Origin: Eucalyptus grandis
Lineage: Eukaryota > Streptophyta > Magnoliopsida > Myrtales > Myrtaceae
Length of the DNA stretch: 64,000 nucleotides
Assembly (NCBI RefSeq): GCF_016545825.1
Contig: NC_052617.1
Location: 57,492,472-57,556,471, forward strand
Reading direction: 5' to 3'
This document shows, piece by piece, positions 63,357 to 64,000 of this stretch; positions within the stretch are counted from its first letter, which is position 1; every line of letters starts with the position of its first letter. Made by a program: the position numbers and the translations under genes. The notes under the pieces are model-generated. The model was not told where the DNA came from, did no database searches, and saw nothing but the letters and a program-made list of their open reading frames with translations.

Positions 63357-64000
63357 TGTTGAGAATCACGCGAACTCTCTTAACTTCGTAGCTGTAGCCT
63401 GTAGCCTCTCTCTCTCTCTCTCTCTTATATCTCCACTGGGGCTGTATGCATTTCTATATATTCGAAGAAGGAAACTATATATATATATATATATATATGC
63501 AAAAAGAGAGAAGTAAAGGGGGTTGGTGTATTGTTGGCAATTTGATGTCGTCTCCTTTTGATTTTCTTCCGCTCTTCTGCCACCTAGCTAATCATTTTGT
63601 GCTTTATTTCAATGTAATCGCTTTGAATCGACAATAACGCCATCATTATCCGCACAATCTTAAAGAGGTACTAAGACTTTATTCATTATCACCTCTCGCA
63701 CAATCTTAAAGGGGTAATAAGACTTTATTAAATGTTAAACTCATTGTCTCATGCGGCACGGATCGTATTATTAAGTATATCGGAAGATAAATATTGAATT
63801 GGGAGATCTTTTTAATCAAGACACATTTCTTTAATTACTTACTCTATGAACATCAATTCCATGTTTCACCCCTGCCAAACAAAAGCTTAACCTCAATCCT
63901 AAATTACTCAAACCATGCTGAAAAATTTGAAAAAGAAAAGGGAAAAAATAAGGGAGTCAAACTTAAAGACAAAACGGTAAGTCTTCTGTACTTTTGATGA
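63357..64000 (+). other. PM41-like gene 3' flank with microsatellites
   Basis: A (CT)n run lies at 63405-63424, an (AT)n run at 63476-63498, and a 46-bp tandem duplication starts CGCACAATCTTAAAG at 63651 and again at 63697. AT-rich spacer follows to the end of the window. Confidence 0.7.

Noticed and set aside
1..64000. CRISPR arrays, bacterial insertion sequences, operons, tRNA or rRNA genes
   Set aside because: No spacer-repeat arrays, Shine-Dalgarno-led gene runs or tRNA/rRNA-like sequences were seen; the window is plant nuclear DNA.

Overview
This is nuclear DNA from a flowering plant, most likely a woody eudicot. The genes are split by many short GT-AG introns, the spacers are AT-rich, and the mobile DNA is of plant type: a hAT element, a TRIM mini-LTR element, fold-back elements with GC-rich GGCGAGG-like cores, and CT/GA microsatellites. 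The GC-rich fold-back cores remind me of Myrtaceae such as Eucalyptus, but that is an impression only.

Layout: (1) 177-12602 (+) is the 3' part of a FORGETTER1/strawberry-notch helicase-like gene, with 31 exons giving 1,110 residues in one open frame; the 5' end lies outside the window. (2) 13355-14440 is a candidate long-TIR transposon. (3) 15618-16112 (-) is a class I-like small heat-shock protein with heat-shock elements next to its TATA box. (4) 17276-38958 (+) is NUA/TPR, the nuclear-basket coiled-coil protein, with 48 exons giving 2,048 residues; its introns hold a TRIM element and a fold-back element. (5) 42659-44230 (-) is a secreted A1B aspartic protease resembling NANA. (6) 44231-52227 is mostly repeats, including a 0.5-kb inverted repeat and a TIR element. 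(7) 52228-53039 (-) is a plant nitrobindin. (8) 55350-57480 (+) is an AGC VIIIa (AGC1.5/1.7) kinase. (9) 58814-62490 (+) is a divergent PAP2/DUF212 membrane protein. (10) 63087-63356 (+) is a small seed-maturation (PM41-like) protein with upstream ABRE motifs.

The genes do not form one pathway. What links them is gene order. From memory, FGT1, NUA, nitrobindin and AGC1.7 lie close together on Arabidopsis chromosome 1, while a NANA-type protease, AGC1.5 and a DUF212-type gene lie together on chromosome 3. This window carries both sets on one segment, as expected of an unfractionated ancestral block. A second link is functional: a heat-stress-memory remodeller gene lies tail-to-tail with a small heat-shock gene. 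I found no novel defence or biosynthetic system. The most interesting structures are the very small and well-preserved mobile elements inside introns, a duplicated splice donor, a duplication abutting a splice acceptor, and a near-perfect 22-bp hairpin upstream of the kinase.
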